A stretch of DNA of 39,643 nt, from the IMG/VR virus record IMGVR_UViG_3300008339_000149, positions 1-39,643 of that record, one strand, 5' to 3'. Position 1 is the first letter of the stretch, and each line of letters begins with the position of its first letter. This DNA is from a virus. Under the pieces are notes generated by a model. The model was not told where the DNA came from. It saw nothing but the letters and a program-made list of their open reading frames with translations, and did no database searches. The translations under genes and the position numbers were made by a program. This document shows, piece by piece, positions 24,989-33,019 of this stretch.

Positions 24989-25510
24989 TTACTCCCACTG
25001 TAGGTATTGATTGTATGCAAAGATCTGTGCCAGATGTGTGGCTTGATTGATTGCATCTTGTAGAGCATGATGAGGAACAGGATTTTGCAGATAATTAAGT
25101 TGTGGATGTAGTTTCTTCAGTGTGCGCATATCTCGTACATTGTTGTATTTCCAGGGTACAGCTAGCTTATGTTGAGTGTACGCATGAGTTAGAATAGCTG
25201 TGTCGAAATCTGTGCCTTTGCACCAAATAATTGGTTCTGCGCGCAAAGAGTGCAGCCAGTAACTGAATTCTTCTAATCCTGTATAGAGATTGATTACTCC
25301 TCTTGGCATGCTGATAGGTTGGTGTGTCCACCAATCAAGAGTTGATTGGGATTGTGTGCGTTCATATTGTGTGCTAGGATTATACTCTCCGTAGAATGTC
25401 TGCTGGTCTTCTCTGTGCATAGTTACTGCACCAATACTGAGAACTACAGCATTCGGAGTTGTGTCTAGTGTTTCAATATCTACCATTACATGTACTTTAT
25501 TTGAGCTCAT
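24989..25510 (-). CDS. DEDD-family 3'-5' exonuclease (Rv2179c/DexA-like)
   Basis: A 173-aa protein from ATG 25510, which has AAGGA 8 nt upstream; 13 codons further up lies a start without such a site. It shows the first DEDD motif VDIETLDTTPNAVVLSIGAV near the N-terminus, a middle part with KGTDFDTAIL, and the last motif HHALQDAINQA. This set is typical of the small phage exonucleases related to T4 DexA and Rv2179c. Likely roles are trimming nucleic acid ends, mRNA turnover or host DNA degradation. Start overlaps the wHTH gene by 14 nt. Confidence 0.8.
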   Translation of the reverse strand: MSSNKVHVMVDIETLDTTPNAVVLSIGAVTMHREDQQTFYGEYNPSTQYERTQSQSTLDWWTHQPISMPRGVINLYTGLEEFSYWLHSLRAEPIIWCKGTDFDTAILTHAYTQHKLAVPWKYNNVRDMRTLKKLHPQLNYLQNPVPHHALQDAINQATHLAQIFAYNQYLQWE

Positions 25511-25916
25511 GAATAATTCCTTTCGGGGTTTGGATAATCCGTGTACCAATCTTTTGTTTCCGCCGCCAGTCTCTGCAGGAGTCTTTCATAGGTTTAGGAG
25601 CTGGCTTAGGCGCATCGTACATTCCATAACCCAGTTTCCATAATGCAACAGGATGACCTTTCTGTCCTGACTTGCCCCACTCTGCAATATACACCAGGTT
25701 TTTAATATCACCTTTTCGTGTAGCGAGTAGGTTCATCCAGCGGCATACTGTTGTTCTTTGCAGCCCTGTAATCTCAACTATCTGATCTTTACTCCGAGGT
25801 GTTTCTGCGATAGCTGAAAGCATTACCTTAAGTACAGCCGCATTCAAAAGACTATTTGTTTTCTTTCTTATCGGCGCGCGCGATGGCTTCTGTGTCGGAG
25901 TATCGGAGATTGACAT
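25497..25916 (-). CDS. Winged-helix DNA-binding protein (putative)
   Basis: A 139-aa protein. Residues about 25-75 form a helix-turn-helix: SLLNAAVLKVMLSAIAETPR, then KDQIVEITGLQRTTVCRWMN, then a likely wing with KNLVYIAEW. The N-terminus and C-terminus are basic (RRKQK), fitting DNA or RNA contact. The start at 25916 lies 65 nt inside the MazG-like gene with only AGGT as ribosome site, so an internal start is possible. It may regulate leftward or late transcription; no target is visible. Confidence 0.7.
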   Translation of the reverse strand: MSISDTPTQKPSRAPIRKKTNSLLNAAVLKVMLSAIAETPRSKDQIVEITGLQRTTVCRWMNLLATRKGDIKNLVYIAEWGKSGQKGHPVALWKLGYGMYDAPKPAPKPMKDSCRDWRRKQKIGTRIIQTPKGIIHELK

Positions 25917-26481
25917 ATCGCTGACCTAGCTTTTCTGCGTTTGCTTGGATGATTGCTTGACGATGATCTTCAGATGATTTACCGAATGAGCAGAATGTGT
26001 AGCGATAGAGTTCTAGAGCATACTCGAATCGTGCACACGCTACAACCAACGCTGCAATGTCACGAGGCTTTCCATAAATATATTCCCTCTTGATTACATC
26101 ACAGATTTCTCCGCATGCAATGATCAGACGATCCGATACCAGACAGTCAGGAGCAAAACTCGGATAGAGTGATCCTAGAATATGAACACGAGAAACACCA
26201 TAGTGATTCCGTAGAACTTGAAGATAGAATTCAATATCACCTAGTTCTTCGTAAGCATTCTTATGATCTTCAACTAGCTCACCAACTTCTCCGGCTAGAC
26301 CAATGGCACAATGCAATGCCATAACTTGATCTGTACCAGGCTTGAAAAGCCAGCGAACAAACTGATCGTAACGTACAGTTTCATGAGTAGGAGCTACTTC
26401 AGGATCAGTGTGGGGAAGGACAACAGCGACAAAGATATCAGTGTCGATATTGGGAGAGTGGAGTTGTGGGGTGCCGTTCAT
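25852..26481 (-). CDS. MazG-like nucleotide pyrophosphohydrolase
   Basis: A 209-aa protein. Residues 60-90 carry the all-alpha NTP-PPase signature: AGEVGEL (E65, E68), then EELGDIEFYL (E79, D82), spaced as in MazG. A second helical half may be a degenerate repeat, and the end has NAEKLGQRY, the usual final helix. Such phage enzymes hydrolyse (d)NTPs or (p)ppGpp to clean nucleotide pools or mute the stringent response. No PurZ-like gene is seen in the window, so there is no support for a Z-DNA system. AAAGGA precedes ATG 26481. Confidence 0.8.
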   Translation of the reverse strand: MNGTPQLHSPNIDTDIFVAVVLPHTDPEVAPTHETVRYDQFVRWLFKPGTDQVMALHCAIGLAGEVGELVEDHKNAYEELGDIEFYLQVLRNHYGVSRVHILGSLYPSFAPDCLVSDRLIIACGEICDVIKREYIYGKPRDIAALVVACARFEYALELYRYTFCSFGKSSEDHRQAIIQANAEKLGQRYVNLRYSDTEAIARADKKENK

Positions 26482-26491
26482 TTAGATTCCT

Positions 26492-26761
26492 TTAGATCGC
26501 ACAGTGAATGAGTTTAGCCACAGTTCTAGGGTCTGCTATTGCTTTATTAGTGCCTAAAAAATAAACTACATTTAAAGGTACAGCACAGTTATATCCTAGA
26601 AATTCTTTGCTCCATTTCATGAAGTCTTCTCTAAATCCTTTAGGCCAAGGAACGCCAGGAATCACTTCTTTAGGCAATTCGTAATTAGGATATGTAGGGG
26701 CTTCAATGATATCTATACCTAGCAAAGAACGTCTACCAATAGGTGGCCATAAATAGTTCAT
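26492..26761 (-). CDS. Hypothetical protein (89 aa)
   Basis: An 89-aa protein that overlaps the stop of the ATPase gene by 4 nt (ATGA), so it is translationally coupled. It is rich in Pro, Trp and Tyr (PGVPWPKGFREDFMKW). No membrane segment or known domain. Coupling to the replication ATPase suggests a helper, but nothing in the sequence shows it. Confidence 0.7.
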   Translation of the reverse strand: MNYLWPPIGRRSLLGIDIIEAPTYPNYELPKEVIPGVPWPKGFREDFMKWSKEFLGYNCAVPLNVVYFLGTNKAIADPRTVAKLIHCAI

Positions 26762-28017
26762 CGCTTCATATCCCTTTCTTCTTGCGTCAGCAAGTTTGGA
26801 TTAAAAATATCCGGCCGCAGTGCAGCCAGTGCTTTCTTACAGGGGAGAAATCCTCCCACTTCAGGAATCGTTTGAATCTTATCAGCTTGTTGCAAGCCAA
26901 CTAGAATATCTTGGAGCTGAGAAATCTTTTCCAGATCAGCATGTACTTCTCGCCAGATGTCTTTTAATCTTACAACACCTCGCGCATTGTGGATGATTTC
27001 TAGAACTTTATGTGTCACATCCGAGTTGCGGGCTTTTCCGAATTCTCCAAGGGCGCGCGGCATAAATTGCTCTGCGTGGCTAAGTATTGTGTTTGCATAG
27101 ATAACATCACGCTCTGTAATTTCTGCAGATAATCTATTTGCACTAACAATGAGACAGAGCTTAAGGAGGTGATCGAACCTGCGGTTTGAGTAGCTTGCAA
27201 ATCTAACATCATCAACTTTAGGATCGAGGATATAGATGTCAGCAAGGAGTTTCTTTGCTGTTCCAGTAAGCTGGGCTGGTCCGAATACTGTGGACTTAAT
27301 CGTTCTAAGAAGCTCGACAAGTGATTGAGTTGTACTGGGATCTGGGATTGGTGGAAAGGGAATTCGTTTTCCATTAGGCTCACCGTAGATTAGAAGGATA
27401 CGTGAGAAGAAACCTTGACCTAGAATTTCTGGGGGGAATGCAAGAGAGAAGCCAGTAGGAGTATTGCCACCGAGAATGCTAACAGTAGGATCGTTGATTG
27501 AAACACTTTTACCATTTTTAATTCTGTTTTGGTACACACCAGAAAAGTCCCAAAGAGTGCCCAATAAGCTGATAAACTCAAGGTTACCATTGCCGAAAAA
27601 ATCGTTAAACTCGTCAGCCATGATAAACATTTCTCTAGCATCTCCATCGCCTGTTTCCTTTCCAAATAGATTCTGTTCGAGAATATCATCAACATTCGCT
27701 GCATCGCCTGGACCAGATTCGCCAGCCAGATCAAGCATAAACTTTTCTTTCGTACTCTTTTCAGCTGCTATTGTATTGTACCCTGATTTGAGTAGGAGGG
27801 ATCGCATTAGTTTAATCGATGTTGATTTTCTGGTGCCGGGTGAACCAATCAACATGCAATATGTATTCGGATAGATTGTTTTAAAGCCGTGTTGAAAATA
27901 ATATTGTCGCCCAAGTAGGGCACCTAATCCTGCAATAGCACACCAACGCTGGAACACTGCCGGAGGTTCAGAGTCTGATGTGTATTGTAGATAGGATGAA
28001 AAGAAATCCTCCGGCAT
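26758..28017 (-). CDS. Replicative helicase-type ATPase, DUF3987/D5-like
   Basis: A 419-aa P-loop ATPase. Walker A is GSPGTRKST (58-66), Walker B FIMADEFNDF (131-140, D136/E137), a sensor Asn lies in ILGGNTPTGF, and an arginine candidate lies in GFFSRILLI. The N-terminus (FFSSYLQYTSDSEPPAVFQRW) is typical of phage DUF3987-type helicases. The C-terminus (about 330-419) may be a winged helix (NARGVVRLKDIWREV). It has no primase or TOPRIM part. GGAG precedes ATG 28017. It likely unwinds DNA at the replication fork with the polymerase encoded upstream. Confidence 0.75.
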   Translation of the reverse strand: MPEDFFSSYLQYTSDSEPPAVFQRWCAIAGLGALLGRQYYFQHGFKTIYPNTYCMLIGSPGTRKSTSIKLMRSLLLKSGYNTIAAEKSTKEKFMLDLAGESGPGDAANVDDILEQNLFGKETGDGDAREMFIMADEFNDFFGNGNLEFISLLGTLWDFSGVYQNRIKNGKSVSINDPTVSILGGNTPTGFSLAFPPEILGQGFFSRILLIYGEPNGKRIPFPPIPDPSTTQSLVELLRTIKSTVFGPAQLTGTAKKLLADIYILDPKVDDVRFASYSNRRFDHLLKLCLIVSANRLSAEITERDVIYANTILSHAEQFMPRALGEFGKARNSDVTHKVLEIIHNARGVVRLKDIWREVHADLEKISQLQDILVGLQQADKIQTIPEVGGFLPCKKALAALRPDIFNPNLLTQEERDMKR

Positions 28018-28043
28018 GTGTGCTCCAGAATTGGAGAAGCAAG

Positions 28044-28391
28044 TTAAGCGGTACGTTGAAGTACCTTATTGGTTGTGCCTGCATTCAGGTGGTCAATCCA
28101 AGCCTGCTGACCATTAGCAATGATGAACTGTTGAATGATATCCTTGTCTTCAGGAGAATAGTAGTCAGTGTTTTGTTTCGTGTTGATTCGAGTATAGGTA
28201 TGGTCTTGAGTGATTCGCTCATGGGTTAGCATATCACCTAGATCTTTCAATTCCTTGGGCGCGCTGTCCCAACAATTGAGGCCACGATCTACTAGGGCTT
28301 TGAACAGAGAGATAGATTCCTCTGTCACCTCAATACGGATGAGATGGAGAGAGTTGTTGTCGTTACGAGTAGCAGTTACTTTGATGGTCAT
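28044..28391 (-). CDS. Hypothetical protein (115 aa)
   Basis: A 115-aa protein, N-terminal half beta-rich (SLHLIRIEVTEESISLF), C-terminal half helical and polar. A GAAG-type ribosome site lies before ATG 28391. No family recognised. It lies between polymerase-linked small genes and the replication ATPase. Confidence 0.7.
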   Translation of the reverse strand: MTIKVTATRNDNNSLHLIRIEVTEESISLFKALVDRGLNCWDSAPKELKDLGDMLTHERITQDHTYTRINTKQNTDYYSPEDKDIIQQFIIANGQQAWIDHLNAGTTNKVLQRTA

Positions 28392-28392
28392 G

Positions 28393-28620
28393 TCAATCTT
28401 CTTCTACAAAAATGATATTGTTCCTACCTTCACAATAATGTAGCTGGTCTACAATTGGAGGGCGACCTACAACAATGATTGTCCTATCTCGCTGTCCCCG
28501 GAAAACATCTGGAGTTTCTGGGGAGGCGTAGATTGGTGCAGTGTTCACTGATCTGACGTTACACTTGCGCCAAAGTTCTGCGCGTTTGATTGTTTCAGCA
28601 TAGATGATTAGTGGGTTCAT
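28393..28620 (-). CDS. Hypothetical protein (75 aa)
   Basis: Start set at ATG 28620, which has AAAGGA 6 nt upstream; nine codons further up lies a start without a site. The product begins MNPLIIYAETIKRAELWRKC and has an alternating strand/turn pattern with RTIIVVGRPP in the middle, as in small alpha/beta proteins. It resembles a nucleotide-binding half-domain but lacks a P-loop. Function unknown. Confidence 0.65.
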   Translation of the reverse strand: MNPLIIYAETIKRAELWRKCNVRSVNTAPIYASPETPDVFRGQRDRTIIVVGRPPIVDQLHYCEGRNNIIFVEED

Positions 28621-28630
28621 ACTAATCCTT

Positions 28631-28849
28631 TTAACCTCCGCAATCAATGATTGGAATATTGTAAATAGTTAAGCTAACAATTTTTTGTTTAGCTTGAGTG
28701 TATCTCATATGAGACTCTGCTTCTTCCTTCAATTTAAGCCAAGTTGTATGAGGCACACCAATGCAGAGTGGAAGAAATCCTAAATAAGTTTTGTGTATAG
28801 AGATGTAAGACTCTAGCATAGCAAATGTGTCAAGATCGACAACATTCAT
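28631..28849 (-). CDS. Hypothetical protein (72 aa)
   Basis: A 72-aa protein whose ATG overlaps the polymerase stop (ATGA, 28846-28849), with GGAG 9 nt upstream inside the polymerase gene. Mixed helix and strand, no known motif. Coupled expression with the polymerase is clear; the role is not. Confidence 0.7.
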   Translation of the reverse strand: MNVVDLDTFAMLESYISIHKTYLGFLPLCIGVPHTTWLKLKEEAESHMRYTQAKQKIVSLTIYNIPIIDCGG

Positions 28850-31221
28850 TCTGTTTCACTCCAGTATTTAGCTCTAACAAATTCCCCAGTAGCCTTGTCT
28901 TTCTTTCCAAGTTTCAATGCTGCTGGAACTGTGAAGGTTCGATCAACCCCAGATACATCGCGGACTGTACATTGAATCTCCATACATTCTCGCACTCGAT
29001 CTGCGTGAGCTTCAAAGCCTTCCTTGTATGAGAATAGAATGGAGTCATGTATCTGCGCATGCAATCTAAAAGTATGTACATTTGGTAGCGCGACTTCATA
29101 GAATACCCTCATGAATGCTTCATTAAGCGTTCTTGCATTAAGGCTTTGAGGGCAATGAGCAACGTACGCGTTGAGATCAGACTTCGATGAGTTTGGTCGG
29201 CCAAAGCAATATCTCGTCCAATCTCCAGTGGCGATGTATTGACTAGCTTTGTAATGTCCGAGATTGTATTCTGTATGATGGAAAGCTCTCGATACAAGTC
29301 TGCGGTTGATACTAATCTCTGAGGCGACCCAGGCATAGTAAGTTCCTTCAGTGAATGGAGTCTTAGGACCCCGGAGTTTAGGATAGGTAGCGTGGAATGT
29401 GGCGAGAAGATGTTCAGCGATTTTCAGAGGATCTTTATACGGAAGCTTTAAGAGAGCAGCAGCTTCCCAGATTTTAGCCAGGCCCATTGTGGTAATCAGG
29501 ACTGCCGGACCCATGTTATAGTTAGCTCCGTGGTTGACTCTCTTCGCCAAGTCGCGTAATGGTTTATCTTTAGTTTTTCCAGCGGAGTCATCATAGATAG
29601 ATTCATAAGGCCGACCAAAAAAAGCGGACGCATTAACTGAATGAAAATCCCGGCTTCCGGATACAGCGCTAATGAGCTTAGCATCTCCCGCAATGTGCGC
29701 GGTGTCTCTGGATTCAGCTTGCTCCAGATCGCACTCTCCAAGGAAGAATCCATCGTCGGCACAAATGGTTTGTTTAACTTCTGGCCCGCGTGGAATGTTT
29801 TGAATCTGAAGCCCGGTCCAGAAATGGTGCTCTCTACTCGCCAATCTTCCTGTGTCTGTTCCATGAGGATTAAGCGCATAGAGTACGCGTCCAAAGAATT
29901 CTTTTGCTCCACCTTCACCTGCATGGATTCCTGATTTAACTGCATCGTCATCTGTCCTAAGATAGGTTGAAGCTAGTTTCCTGAGGCCGCGTATGTCTAG
30001 GATCTGATTAAAGATTCGAGCATTGAGCGGATGGCGATAAGCTGCTTTTTGAAGCTCGGCTTCTCCGGAGGAAGTAATGTCACGACACCCGAGAATAGCA
30101 AGGAGTTGAGTGACCTGCTTGGGAGAGTTTGCATTAAATCCAGGGGAACCAAGGCAGGATCGTAAAGATACCGTGGCGGCTTCGATCTGTGAATCAATCT
30201 CTTGCCGCGCCTGTTTAAGTTTCTGTCCATCTCTTTTCAGTCCTGTCATTTCTGCCAGCAGGCAAGGAAAAACGAGCGGGAATTCCAGCATGTAATTTCT
30301 CCTGGCCCAGTCTGGCATTTCATCCATTTGCCGAAGCCAGACATTAGCTGTTGCCCACGTATCCAAAGCGCAATATCTGTAATACTCGCTGAGGTCTGTG
30401 GTTTCGGCCAGGTCTTTCCAATATACCACCTTGCGTAGAAAGAAGGCATTAAGGAAAGCAAGATCCTTTGGTAGCTCGGAATAGTAACAGTGAAATAAGT
30501 GTGCTGTGTCCCAGAGCCAATTGGTGGGCGCAGCGTTGTAGCGAAGAAGATATGAATTATCGTACTTGCCATTTTGAAATATCTTAGGAGGTGACAGTGC
30601 GTGGAGTTTTCGGGCTGCTGCTAGAGCCCACTCGGAATCCATGGGCAGAACAACTGAAACAGTCCTAGGCCGATCAGTGCCAGAGATATAGATAGCAGTA
30701 TAGCCAATGCACCGAATCGATAGAGGGTCACGGAAAGTCTCGATATCAATTGCGATAGCATCTGAGCAGATGAACTCATCATAAATCTCCTGGAAATTCG
30801 TGGCCGTAAGCAAGGCCCACTTGAAATCAGAAGGCTCTGCCCACTTAGATGGTGTGATTACCTTGGAAATGAATCGCTCTGCAATGAACTTACCATAGGT
30901 AACTGTGAAGAGCTGCTTCAGGGGAGAGATGAAAACGATTTCGATTCCGCGGTATTCAAACAGAGAGCCCTGATAATCTGCCAGAGAAGGATTGATCTTT
31001 ACATTCCCCTCGCGCGCGAGAAGTGCCGTAAGAATATCAGTATTAGTAGACACCACACGAGTAATGTTCTTACTCGGTTGTTTGCAATAGTGTTCAAGTT
31101 CATAAAGAAGCTTGATAGGATGAGTGTTTACAAAGGTTGTGACACCACCGAAGAGTCCACGAAGTTGTGGTACATAAGTTGTATCTTCGGCCGTGCCAAG
31201 AAAAAGTGCGTTACCTGCCAT
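28846..31221 (-). CDS. DNA polymerase, family A, with 3'-5' exonuclease
   Basis: A 791-aa polymerase. Exo I is AIDIETF (D159, E161), Exo II FQNGKYDNSY (N218, D221), and Exo III YRYCALD (D287). Polymerase motif A is ECDLEQAESR (D498, E503), motif B is RDLAKRVNHGANYNMG (R556, K560, Y568), and motif C is QIHDSILF (H725, D726). Two positions differ from E. coli Pol I: His564 sits where Phe762 is, and Ser727 replaces the Glu of HDE. About 150 residues of unknown fold precede the exonuclease part. There is no ribosome site, and the start overlaps the upstream gene by 11 nt, so it is coupled. Confidence 0.93.
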   Translation of the reverse strand: MAGNALFLGTAEDTTYVPQLRGLFGGVTTFVNTHPIKLLYELEHYCKQPSKNITRVVSTNTDILTALLAREGNVKINPSLADYQGSLFEYRGIEIVFISPLKQLFTVTYGKFIAERFISKVITPSKWAEPSDFKWALLTATNFQEIYDEFICSDAIAIDIETFRDPLSIRCIGYTAIYISGTDRPRTVSVVLPMDSEWALAAARKLHALSPPKIFQNGKYDNSYLLRYNAAPTNWLWDTAHLFHCYYSELPKDLAFLNAFFLRKVVYWKDLAETTDLSEYYRYCALDTWATANVWLRQMDEMPDWARRNYMLEFPLVFPCLLAEMTGLKRDGQKLKQARQEIDSQIEAATVSLRSCLGSPGFNANSPKQVTQLLAILGCRDITSSGEAELQKAAYRHPLNARIFNQILDIRGLRKLASTYLRTDDDAVKSGIHAGEGGAKEFFGRVLYALNPHGTDTGRLASREHHFWTGLQIQNIPRGPEVKQTICADDGFFLGECDLEQAESRDTAHIAGDAKLISAVSGSRDFHSVNASAFFGRPYESIYDDSAGKTKDKPLRDLAKRVNHGANYNMGPAVLITTMGLAKIWEAAALLKLPYKDPLKIAEHLLATFHATYPKLRGPKTPFTEGTYYAWVASEISINRRLVSRAFHHTEYNLGHYKASQYIATGDWTRYCFGRPNSSKSDLNAYVAHCPQSLNARTLNEAFMRVFYEVALPNVHTFRLHAQIHDSILFSYKEGFEAHADRVRECMEIQCTVRDVSGVDRTFTVPAALKLGKKDKATGEFVRAKYWSETE

Positions 31222-31495
31222 GGTTATGAGCTTGATTGGACAGCTTGTCTACTAGAATCACAGCGGCTTCTATGTCTTTCTTATGGGCCGCAGCGTGCTC
31301 TCGAAACCTCATCTCATCGTGGATAGCTTTCAGATCCTGCGCATAGGATTGCTGGAGAGCTGGCCACCGAATAAATCTTTCAGTGTCTGCCAGTCTATTG
31401 GTGACAATTGTTTCCAAAGATAGCAGGCGGGAATTGGAAATACTTTTCAGTCGCTCTCTGAGTTTAGCTTGAGGCCATGAAATAGAGTCTGACAT
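31211..31495 (-). CDS. Hypothetical protein upstream of DNA polymerase (94 aa)
   Basis: A 94-aa, almost all-helical protein rich in Arg, Glu and Leu (QAKLRERLKSISNSRLL). AAGG lies 5-6 nt before ATG 31495. It follows the terminator at 31534-31558, so it should be the first gene after a transcription stop or read-through point, and its end overlaps the polymerase start. No family recognised. Confidence 0.7.
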   Translation of the reverse strand: MSDSISWPQAKLRERLKSISNSRLLSLETIVTNRLADTERFIRWPALQQSYAQDLKAIHDEMRFREHAAAHKKDIEAAVILVDKLSNQAHNHGR

Positions 31496-31522
31496 GGGAA
31501 CCTTCTGAGGGTGAGGGAATGA

Positions 31523-31558
31523 GCTAACAAATACGCCCCAGAGGATTAGTCTGAGGCG
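31523..31558 (-). terminator. Rho-independent terminator for leftward transcripts
   Basis: CGCCCCAGA (31534-31542) and TCTGAGGCG (31550-31558) form a 9-bp stem with one wobble pair and a 7-nt loop. On the minus strand it is followed by TATTTGTT. It sits right after the 72-aa gene (stop at 31579) and before the polymerase operon, so the polymerase genes need read-through, antitermination or their own promoter. Confidence 0.7.
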
Positions 31559-31578
31559 CAGGGAGTTAGATCACTAGA

Positions 31579-31797
31579 TCAGAACACGACGTTCTGGTAA
31601 AGATCAACTGGATGATCGAGTACATTCAATGCTTCGAGCTTTGCTTTGGTGATACAAAGATCTTCCACATTCTTACGAGCTACTTCAATGCGTCGATCAA
31701 GAGTTTCACCGATGGTTACAGGCTTAGCTCGGAGTGGAACTTGTCCAACATCGGGGCCGCATCCATCGTAATGAGCAGAGGAATTCGAGCATCCCAT
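31579..31797 (-). CDS. Hypothetical protein (72 aa)
   Basis: A 72-aa protein starting one base after the upstream stop, with a GGTGGTG-type ribosome site. The N-terminus has Cys and His (MGCSNSSAHYDGCG), which could bind metal. The rest is a helix (GETLDRRIEVARKNVEDL) common in small phage proteins. It is followed by a terminator. Function unknown. Confidence 0.65.
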   Translation of the reverse strand: MGCSNSSAHYDGCGPDVGQVPLRAKPVTIGETLDRRIEVARKNVEDLCITKAKLEALNVLDHPVDLYQNVVF

Positions 31798-31798
31798 A

Positions 31799-32299
31799 TC
31801 ACACCACCATCAGCGTATCAATCTGAGCATAGACAACCGGCGTGCCGTCGTCTTGCTTCTTGTTCTTATCCTTCCGATGCTTGATCGAGATGACAACTTC
31901 AGCATTCTGAGAATCAGCGATCAGTTCACGATTGCTCTTTGCACCGTAATGTTCAGCCAGAGACTTCATCAGAGCCTTGAAAGAACCTTGTGCGTATTCA
32001 TTGGTCAGATCAAAGAGTTGACGGAATTCAACGCCAGCTTCCAGAGGAGCATCCGTAGAACCTGCGGGCAGTTCCACAGTTTCGATGGCCTTACCTTCCA
32101 AAGCAATGAATCGCTTCAGACCGCTGGATTCCTTACCCTTCTCATTGAACACATTCGGAATGGTGTATGCCAGATTCCAGCTCATAAGAATCTTATGGGC
32201 GCCGACAGGATAAACACGATATTCAGGAATGTCTGCCAGATCATCCAGCGTACCGTCCAGAAGAGCGTCCATTTGGTCGAGCATGTTGGTTTGTTCCAT
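31799..32299 (-). CDS. Hypothetical protein (166 aa), replication-linked
   Basis: A 166-aa protein with an acidic N-terminus (LDQMDALLDGTLDDLADI). A middle part of strands (YRVYPVGAHKILMSW, then FIALEGKAIETVEL) is followed by a helix and then a strand pair joined by a Lys/Asp-rich loop (KHRKDKNKKQDDG). Several strands around a basic loop could be a single-strand DNA-binding fold, and the gene lies beside recombination genes where an SSB is expected, but no defining motif is seen. This is a guess and is marked as such. Confidence 0.65.
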   Translation of the reverse strand: MEQTNMLDQMDALLDGTLDDLADIPEYRVYPVGAHKILMSWNLAYTIPNVFNEKGKESSGLKRFIALEGKAIETVELPAGSTDAPLEAGVEFRQLFDLTNEYAQGSFKALMKSLAEHYGAKSNRELIADSQNAEVVISIKHRKDKNKKQDDGTPVVYAQIDTLMVV

Positions 32300-32335
32300 G
32301 ATGGAGATTACCTTTGATTGATGAAAGAAAGAAAG

Positions 32336-33019
32336 TTAAAAAGAAGTACGTGCAAGTTGGAAAGGGAGTTGTTTGTCAATGATAAGAGTTAGCTGCGCAT
32401 AAAGAACCTCCAAGGTAGAGTCGTTGTAAATGAGAAAAGTTTGCTCGGGCTGGTTGAAGTTGATTCCACTTTCAGATCGATGACTTGGAATTCCTACCTT
32501 ACCATCGTGATGTGGACGGAGGATGTGGAAAACTACTCCACCATTATTACAAATCCAATCCGCCTCATCCTGGAAACGAACATCAGAAATGATTACTGTG
32601 TCACCTTCTTCATAGTGTCCTTCTCCTGCTGGCGGGGCAGATTTACCTGTGAGCCTAGAATCCATGAGCTGAATCCAATGACTGCTGAATTCACCATCAT
32701 ATAGTTCATTGACCAGATCACGGAACATCTCAGTGCCAACGAACTGTGCAATCTTCCTAGGCGTAGTTCCCCAGAATGTCTCTTGTTCCTTCAGAGCGGA
32801 ATCATTGAAATGATCAAGCGGCAATCCAAAAGCAGCAGCACATGCAGCCTTTAGGGGTTTAGCAAAAGATTCTCCGTAACAATTCAGGTGGTTCTGTGTA
32901 ATCCAGGCGGCCGCCGTATCTTTACCTACACCAGCGTGGCCATGAATTCCGATAAGTTTCAGAGAACGAATGTCGATGATATCATTTCCCATAATTCCTT
33001 GGGCAGGGGTGATACTCAT
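32336..33019 (-). CDS. Deoxynucleoside monophosphate kinase
   Basis: A 227-aa P-loop kinase, T4 gp1-like. Walker A is GHAGVGKDTAA (about 27-37). A substrate part follows with SFAKPLKAACAAAFGLP and then TPRKIAQFVGTEMFRD, and a strand with the Asp of VIISDVRFQDEAD (about 142-154) matches the family's DVRF motif. It converts dNMPs to dNDPs for DNA synthesis. ATG 33019 overlaps the stop of the upstream gene (ATGA). An internal ATG at 32992 is less likely because its ribosome site is too close. Confidence 0.88.
   Translation of the reverse strand: MSITPAQGIMGNDIIDIRSLKLIGIHGHAGVGKDTAAAWITQNHLNCYGESFAKPLKAACAAAFGLPLDHFNDSALKEQETFWGTTPRKIAQFVGTEMFRDLVNELYDGEFSSHWIQLMDSRLTGKSAPPAGEGHYEEGDTVIISDVRFQDEADWICNNGGVVFHILRPHHDGKVGIPSHRSESGINFNQPEQTFLIYNDSTLEVLYAQLTLIIDKQLPFQLARTSF

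Noticed and set aside
25852-26481. MazZ of a 2-aminoadenine (Z-DNA) system.
   Set aside because: No PurZ- or DatZ-like gene is visible in the window; a general MazG-like enzyme is enough to explain the sequence.
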